From positions 62,001 to 126,000 of the forward strand of contig NZ_AUFR01000001.1 of assembly GCF_000426605.1 (NCBI RefSeq): DNA of 64,000 bases. Direction: 5' to 3'. The stretch is from Propionibacterium acidifaciens DSM 21887. GTDB lineage: Bacteria; Actinomycetota; Actinomycetes; Propionibacteriales; Propionibacteriaceae. Below are positions 59,593-64,000 of the stretch, one piece after another. The notes under the pieces are model-generated. The model was not told where the DNA came from, did no database searches, and saw only the letters and a list, made by a program, of their open reading frames with translations. Position 1 is the stretch's first letter. Each line of letters begins with the position of its first letter. Both the position numbers and the translations under genes were made by a program.

Positions 59593-59733
59593 GACCCGTC
59601 CGCCCGGGCGAGGGGGCCGTCGGGACAGGCTCCACCGACCGGGCCGCAGATCCGTCCGCCCGTGAGGGGGAGGGAGTCGAAACCACCCGCGACGCCGTCG
59701 CCGTGCGCAGACCCGTCCGCCCGTGAGGGGGAG
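59593..59733. repeat. Three 24-bp direct repeats downstream of mntP
   Basis: GACCCGTCCGCCCGTGAGGG followed by GGAG occurs, with one to four differences, at 59593-59616, 59649-59672 and 59710-59733. The spacers of 32 and 37 bases share no sequence. They fill much of the 334-base gap between mntP and tRNA-fMet, which otherwise holds no gene. Confidence 0.75.
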
Positions 59734-59839
59734 GCCGTGGGACGATCGTCGTCGCCGGCGGCGCCGCCCGCCGACCGCGGCCCGTGCGGGGAGACCACGG
59801 AATGACCGGGCCCGCCGCGCGCCGGACGCACCTGCAGAA

Positions 59840-59868
59840 GAGGCCCCGGCCCATCGGGCCGGGACCTC
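59840..59868 (-). terminator. Hairpin after tRNA-fMet
   Basis: GAGGCCCCGGCCC (59840-59852) and GGGCCGGGACCTC (59856-59868) pair with one mismatch. It lies nine bases downstream of the tRNA on the minus strand. Confidence 0.65.
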
Positions 59869-59876
59869 TCGTCTCG

Positions 59877-59950
59877 TAGCGGGGACAGGATTTGAACCTG
59901 TGACCTCTGGGTTATGAGCCCAGCGAGCTACCGAACTGCTCCACCCCGCG
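59877..59950 (-). tRNA. Initiator tRNA-Met (CAT)
   Basis: The 74-nt minus-strand gene reads CGCGGGGTGGAGCAG at its 5' end, with anticodon loop CTCATAA (anticodon CAT) and T-arm GGTTCAAATCC. The first base C does not pair with position 72, and three consecutive G:C pairs lie in the anticodon stem; both are hallmarks of the initiator tRNA. CCA is not encoded. Confidence 0.95.
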
Positions 59951-59962
59951 TCGGCTCCTCCC

Positions 59963-59990
59963 ATCGTAGGCACCCCCGTGGCAAAGTCAA
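59963..59990 (-). promoter_or_regulatory. Promoter of tRNA-fMet (TTGACT-16-TACGAT)
   Basis: On the minus strand TTGACT (59985-59990) and TACGAT (59963-59968) are separated by 16 bases, a good sigma-70-type promoter. The -10 lies 12 bases from the mature 5' end of the tRNA. Confidence 0.75.
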
Positions 59991-60401
59991 GATCGGTTCT
60001 CTGCCGGTTCTCGGCGCCACCGGCCCGGGCGCGGTCCGTCGAGGGGCGGCGCTCCCGCGGCCGCCTCGGCAGGCAGCGCCTTGCCGGTACGGCACCGCCC
60101 GACGCGGGGACGCCCGCGCGGGACCCGTCAGGCGGGCCCATGGAGGACGGGCGGTGGGCGACCTTCAGGGCAGTGAACGATGTTCGGGGTTGTTGCTGGG
60201 TTGTTTCCGTGTCGAAGCTGGGTGTTGCTGAGCATGGCCGGCTGAGAAACTCGCCAGTCGTTCCCAGGCGCGCCGGGGCGGGTCACTGGCGTAGGATCGC
60301 GGAAGACCCGTCCCGTCCGGACAACGCAGGCCGGCCCGGCCGTTCGGCCACTCCCCGTGGCCGGCGGGCCGCGGGCCACGAGATCGAGGGGGAGACCTTC
60401 A
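59991..60401 (+). other. Gap before the ABC transporter operon
   Basis: No gene is supported here. TAGGAT at 60292-60297 is a likely -10 for the transporter operon and would give a leader of about 100 bases. GAGGGGGAGA at 60386-60395 is the ribosome-binding site of the first gene. I see no riboswitch. Confidence 0.5.
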
Positions 60402-61925
60402 ATGAACATCCGGCTCGGACGCCGCTCGTTCCTGAGCGCGGCGGCGATCGGCGCGGCGGCGTCGCTCGTCGGCTGCTCGGGCGGCGAAGCGGAGGAGACC
60501 CAGGAGCAGGCCCGGCAGCTGGTCATCGGCGCGACGGCCGCCCCCGCGGCGCTCGACCCCTCGACCAACAGCGGCGCGGCCATCTCGCAGGCCCTGCTGT
60601 ACAACGTCTACGAGACCCTCGTGAAGATCGATTCGTCCGGCGACATCGTGCCGCTGCTCGCCACGGGGTGGAACGAGTCCGAGGACGGGCTCACCTACAC
60701 GTTCACGCTGCAGCCGAAGGCGACCTTCGCCAGCGGCGCCCCGCTGAACGCCGAGGCCGTCAAGACATCGCTCGAGCGCATCGTGAACGACGACTCGGTG
60801 ATCGCCACCCTCAAGTCGCAGCTCGGCTCGATGGAGTCGGTCGCCGCGCAGGACGACTCGACCGTCGTCGTGAAGCTGTCCCAGCGCGACAACAACTGGC
60901 TCTACTACGCGGCCCAGACCGCCGGCATCATCTACGAGCCCGACAGGCTCGACCAGCTCGACACCGCCCCGGCCGGCTCCGGCCCCTTCGTCTTCGACTC
61001 CTGGAGCGAGGGCAACCCGATGGTGCTGCGGCGCAACGACTCCTACTGGGGCACGCCGACCGTCTTCGACAGCGTGACCATCAAGTACTTCAGCGACCCG
61101 AATGCCGAGAACTCCGCCATGAGCAGCGGCGACCTCGACGTCATCTCGAACGTCCAGGCGCCGCAGTCGATCAGCCAGTTCCAGGGCACCGACCAGTACA
61201 CGATCCTGAACGGCACGACGATGGGCGAGGTCGTCCTCGGCTTCAACCACCAGCGCGAGGCCTTCTCGGACGTGCGCGTGCGCCAGGCCATCAACCATGC
61301 CATCAACCGGTCCGACCTGCTCCAGACGGTCACCGCCGGCTACGGCACGCTCATCGGCTCGATGGTCGCCCCCACCGATCCCTGGTACGAGGACCTGTCG
61401 GGCACCTACGACTACAACCCCGACACCGCCCGCCGGTTGCTGGCCGACGCCGGCCACCCCGACGGTCTCACCTTGGCGTTGCGCGTGCCCAACCTGCCCT
61501 ACGCCACGAGCGCCGCCACCTTCATCGCCAGTCAGCTGTCCCAGGTCGGCATCACGGTGACCACCGACACCCTCGAGTTCCCGGCCCGCTGGATCGACGA
61601 GGTCATGACGAAGTCGAACTACGACATGACGATCATCAGCCACGTCGAGGGCCGCGACATCGAGAAGTGGGCCAACCCCGACTACTACTGGCACTACGAC
61701 AACGCCGAGTTCCAGCGGCTCATCACCGAGGCCAGGACGGGCCCGGCCGACGAGCAGACCGAGAGGATGAAACAGGCCGCCCGTCTCCTCGCAGACGACG
61801 CGGCCGCCGACTTCCTCTACTCGATGGCCAACCTCGTCGTCCTGCGCTCGGACATCTCGGGCGTCCCGGAGAACCTCACCAGCGAATCATTGGACCTGAC
61901 CGCGGCGTCATCGACGAACATCTGA
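60402..61925 (+). CDS. ABC transporter substrate-binding lipoprotein (family 5)
   Basis: The 507-residue protein starts with RLGRRSFLSAAAIGAAASLV and a lipobox LVGC at residue 25. It is therefore a lipoprotein, with a twin-arginine-like motif. The mature part shows the DppA/OppA/NikA (SBP_bac_5) pattern: LYNVYETLVKI, LATGWNESEDGLTYTF, GSGPFVFDSWSEGNPMVL and VRQAINHAINRSDLL. It captures peptides, nickel chelates or similar solutes for the permeases downstream; the ligand cannot be named. GAGGGGGAG precedes the ATG. Confidence 0.93.
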   Translation: MNIRLGRRSFLSAAAIGAAASLVGCSGGEAEETQEQARQLVIGATAAPAALDPSTNSGAAISQALLYNVYETLVKIDSSGDIVPLLATGWNESEDGLTYTFTLQPKATFASGAPLNAEAVKTSLERIVNDDSVIATLKSQLGSMESVAAQDDSTVVVKLSQRDNNWLYYAAQTAGIIYEPDRLDQLDTAPAGSGPFVFDSWSEGNPMVLRRNDSYWGTPTVFDSVTIKYFSDPNAENSAMSSGDLDVISNVQAPQSISQFQGTDQYTILNGTTMGEVVLGFNHQREAFSDVRVRQAINHAINRSDLLQTVTAGYGTLIGSMVAPTDPWYEDLSGTYDYNPDTARRLLADAGHPDGLTLALRVPNLPYATSAATFIASQLSQVGITVTTDTLEFPARWIDEVMTKSNYDMTIISHVEGRDIEKWANPDYYWHYDNAEFQRLITEARTGPADEQTERMKQAARLLADDAAADFLYSMANLVVLRSDISGVPENLTSESLDLTAASSTNI

Positions 61926-61930
61926 CCGGC

Positions 61931-62899
61931 ATGCGTACCCTCGGCTCCGTCGGGCGCCGGCTGCTGAGCCTGGCTGTCAGCCTGCTCATCACCTCGTTCA
62001 TCGTGTTCATGCTCGTCAACGCGCTGCCCGGTGATGTCGCCGCGACGATCCTCGGCCCGAACTCCGACGCCGCGTCCATCGAGGCGCTGCGTCGGCGCCT
62101 CGGTCTCGAACGGCCCCTGCTGCTGCGCTACGCCGAGTGGCTGGGCGGGCTCCTCACCGGGCGTCTGGGCACGTCCGCGCTCTCGAGCACGCCGATCGTC
62201 TCGATCATCGGCTCGAAGCTGGCCGTCACCGCGTGGCTGGCCACCGGAGCGATGCTCCTGGCGGTGGTCCTGGCGGTCCCGGCGGGCCTGTACGGCGCGG
62301 TGCGCCGCAAGCGCGCCGACGGCGTCGTCATCTCGGGCCTCACGCAGCTCGCCATGGCCGTGCCTCACTTCCTCGTCGGCCTCGTGCTCATGATTGTCTT
62401 CGCCGTCCGGCTGCGCTGGTTGCCCGCCAACGGCTACACGCCGCTGACCCGCGACCCGCTGCAGTGGCTGCGGCACCTCGTGCTGCCGGTCGTCGCCATC
62501 GCCGTCGTCGAGGCGGCCATGCTCACCCGCTATGTGCGCTCGGCGTTCATCGAGGTGCTCGGCGAGGACTACTTCCGCACCGCCCGCGCGGTCGGCTGGC
62601 GGTTCGTCCCGGCCGTCACCCGCCACGGCCTGCGCAACGCCAGCCTCGGCGTGGTCACCGTCGCCGGCCTCCAGCTGGCCTCGCTGTTCGTCGGCTCGAT
62701 CGTCGTCGAGAACGTCTTCCTCCTGCCGGGCCTGGGATCGCAGCTGCTCACGTCGGTCAACCAGCGCGATCTCCCGGTCGTGCAGGCGATCGTCATGATC
62801 TTCGTCGCGATCGTCCTCGTCATCAACACGGCGGTCGACATCGTCCACCAGCTCCTCGACCCGCGCGTGCGCACCCGGGAGGAGGCGGTCGGCTCATGA
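61931..62899 (+). CDS. ABC transporter permease (DppB-type)
   Basis: The 322-residue permease has six membrane helices. It opens RRLLSLAVSLLITSFIVFMLV, NALPGDVA and RRRLGLERPLLLRYAEWL, typical of the DppB/OppB/NikB family. The coupling loop for the ATPase is in YFRTARAVGWRFVPAVTRHGLRNA. It starts five bases after the binding-protein stop and overlaps the next gene by ATGA. Confidence 0.94.
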   Translation: MRTLGSVGRRLLSLAVSLLITSFIVFMLVNALPGDVAATILGPNSDAASIEALRRRLGLERPLLLRYAEWLGGLLTGRLGTSALSSTPIVSIIGSKLAVTAWLATGAMLLAVVLAVPAGLYGAVRRKRADGVVISGLTQLAMAVPHFLVGLVLMIVFAVRLRWLPANGYTPLTRDPLQWLRHLVLPVVAIAVVEAAMLTRYVRSAFIEVLGEDYFRTARAVGWRFVPAVTRHGLRNASLGVVTVAGLQLASLFVGSIVVENVFLLPGLGSQLLTSVNQRDLPVVQAIVMIFVAIVLVINTAVDIVHQLLDPRVRTREEAVGS

Positions 62900-63714
62900 G
62901 GCGCAGCGTCTCGCTCGTCGTGGGCGCCGTGCTCGTCGGAGTCGTCGTCGCACTGGCCGTCGTCTCGTTCCTCTGGACGCCGTACGACCCCGGGGTCGTC
63001 GACGCGCCGAGCGCGCTCCAGGGCCCCAGCGGAGCGCACCTGCTCGGCACCGACGGCTTCGGCCAGGACATCTTCTCGCGGGTCCTCGTCGGCGCCCGCA
63101 TCTGCATGCTCGTCGGCGTCATGGCGGCGGCGATCGGCGCCCTCATCGGCGTGCCGGTCGGCATCTGGGCCGGCATGAGCCGGCGCCGCGTCGGGCACCG
63201 CATCATGCGCTGGGCCGACATCCTCTACGCCTTCCCAGCGCTGCTGCTCGCCATCCTGCTCGCCGCCGCCCGCGGCACCGGCTCGACGGCGACCGCCATG
63301 GTCGCCATCGGCATCAGTGCCATCCCCGCCTTCGCCCGCGTCGCCAACAGCGCCAGCCTCGGCGTCATGAGCCGCGACTACGTCGCGGCGGCGCGCTCCT
63401 CGGGCATCAGCTGGCCGGCCATCGCCTGGCGCCACGTGCTGCCGAACATCCTGCCCGTCGTGCTCGTGCAGGTCTCCTCGGCGCTCGGCACGGCGATCCT
63501 CGCCGAGGCGGCGCTGAGCTACCTGGGCGTCGGAACCCAGCCGAGCACGCCCACATGGGGACGCATGCTCTACGACGCGCAGAAGTTCATCTACGACCAT
63601 CCCGCCCAGCTCGTCGTCCCGGCGGTGTTCATCGCCACGGCGGTGCTCGGCTTCAACCTGCTCGGCGACGGGCTCCGCGAGCTCCTCGATCCCAGACTGA
63701 GGCAGGAGGACTGA
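62896..63714 (+). CDS. ABC transporter permease (DppC-type)
   Basis: The 272-residue protein is the second permease of the peptide/nickel-type importer. HLLGTDGFGQDIFSRVLVGAR is the DppC hallmark, and the ATPase-coupling loop reads YVAAARSSGISWPAIAWRHVLPN. Six helices are expected. Its start overlaps the DppB-type gene, and the ATPase gene starts two bases after its stop. Confidence 0.94.
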   Translation: MRRSVSLVVGAVLVGVVVALAVVSFLWTPYDPGVVDAPSALQGPSGAHLLGTDGFGQDIFSRVLVGARICMLVGVMAAAIGALIGVPVGIWAGMSRRRVGHRIMRWADILYAFPALLLAILLAAARGTGSTATAMVAIGISAIPAFARVANSASLGVMSRDYVAAARSSGISWPAIAWRHVLPNILPVVLVQVSSALGTAILAEAALSYLGVGTQPSTPTWGRMLYDAQKFIYDHPAQLVVPAVFIATAVLGFNLLGDGLRELLDPRLRQED

Positions 63715-63715
63715 G

Positions 63716-64000
63716 GTGGGTGCGCTGCTCAGGGTGCGCGATCTGCACGTCGACTTCGGCAGGCGCCGCGTCGAGGCGCTGCACGGCATCGATCTGACCG
63801 TCGAGGCGGGCGCCCGCGTCGGCCTCATCGGCGAGTCCGGTTCGGGCAAGTCCGTCACGGCGCTCGCGGCGATGGGCCTGCTGCCCGACAACGCCCACGT
63901 CTCCGGCTCCATCGAGTTCGCCGGCCGCGAGCTCGTCGGCCTGTCCGACGCGGGCTTCGCCGCGCTGCGCGGCGATCTCGTCTCGATGATCTTCCAGGAG
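63716..64000 (+). CDS. ABC transporter ATP-binding protein (DppD-type), 5' part
   Basis: Only the first 95 codons fall in the window. The start is a GTG overlapping an AGGAGG-like site (GGAGGA shortly upstream). LLRVRDLHVDFGRRRVEALH is followed by Walker A GESGSGKS near residue 44 and the Q-loop MIFQE at the edge. It is the ATPase of the operon; a second ATPase (DppF-type) or a fused one may follow outside the window. Confidence 0.92.
   Translation, partial: MGALLRVRDLHVDFGRRRVEALHGIDLTVEAGARVGLIGESGSGKSVTALAAMGLLPDNAHVSGSIEFAGRELVGLSDAGFAALRGDLVSMIFQE

Noticed and set aside
59593-59733. CRISPR array
   Set aside because: Only three degenerate 24-bp repeats, unequal spacers and no cas genes in the window.

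Overview
The window is about 70% GC chromosomal DNA from a Gram-positive actinobacterium. Much of the gene order matches the mycobacterial Rv3193c-Rv3242c neighbourhood: ComF, HPF, SecA, DEAD-box helicase, ferritin-like protein, DUF3107, AdnA, AdnB, NudC, UvrD2, a ThiF/TOMM-like protein, a YgjP peptidase, a DUF2342 protein, a PDZ/Lon protein and UPF0182. A PPA1309-family gene, a quinol NO reductase and recBCD beside adnAB point away from Mycobacterium, perhaps to Propionibacteriales or Actinomycetales, but I cannot name the genus.

Layout. 0.26-14.4 kb holds housekeeping genes: yqgE, comF, hpf, secA, small actinobacterial families, a PHP phosphoesterase, trpS with an apparent Trp leader peptide, a DEAD-box helicase, a ferritin-like protein, DUF3107, a PP2C phosphatase and cspA. 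14.6-32.9 kb is a dense DNA-end-processing block. adnA-adnB-nudC run on the plus strand, recC-recB-recD on the minus strand and uvrD2 on the plus strand, so two complete helicase-nuclease machines sit side by side. 32.8-34.3 kb carries a ThiF/TOMM-like protein with three phased 8-bp repeats upstream, and a DUF5679 zinc ribbon. 34.9-37.4 kb is degenerate: an orphan PTS EIIB domain gene and a decayed sugar-catabolic operon (kinase, aldolase, dehydrogenase and MFS fragments). 37.7-47.2 kb returns to conserved genes: YgjP, DUF2342, PDZ/Lon, PPA1309, UPF0182 and an M16 peptidase pair. 47.3-51.2 kb is a nitric oxide reductase operon with an unknown four-cysteine membrane protein and a slipin. 51.3-58.0 kb holds an S33 peptidase, a MetE-like protein, a small acetyltransferase, a sugar MFS transporter, bioB with a BioQ-like operator, and a methyltransferase. 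58.1-59.9 kb has a dead alcohol dehydrogenase, a manganese (yybP-ykoY) riboswitch with mntP, three direct repeats and tRNA-fMet. 60.4-64.0 kb is a peptide/nickel-type ABC operon cut by the window edge.

A recurring feature is a TANNNT hexamer that ends 6-8 bases before a start codon, the arrangement of leaderless mRNAs. It occurs before at least ten genes and before several very short upstream ORFs. Those short ORFs include a tandem-Trp leader before trpS and short ORFs that run into hpf and into the PDZ gene. All functional calls come from reading motifs; no database search was run.
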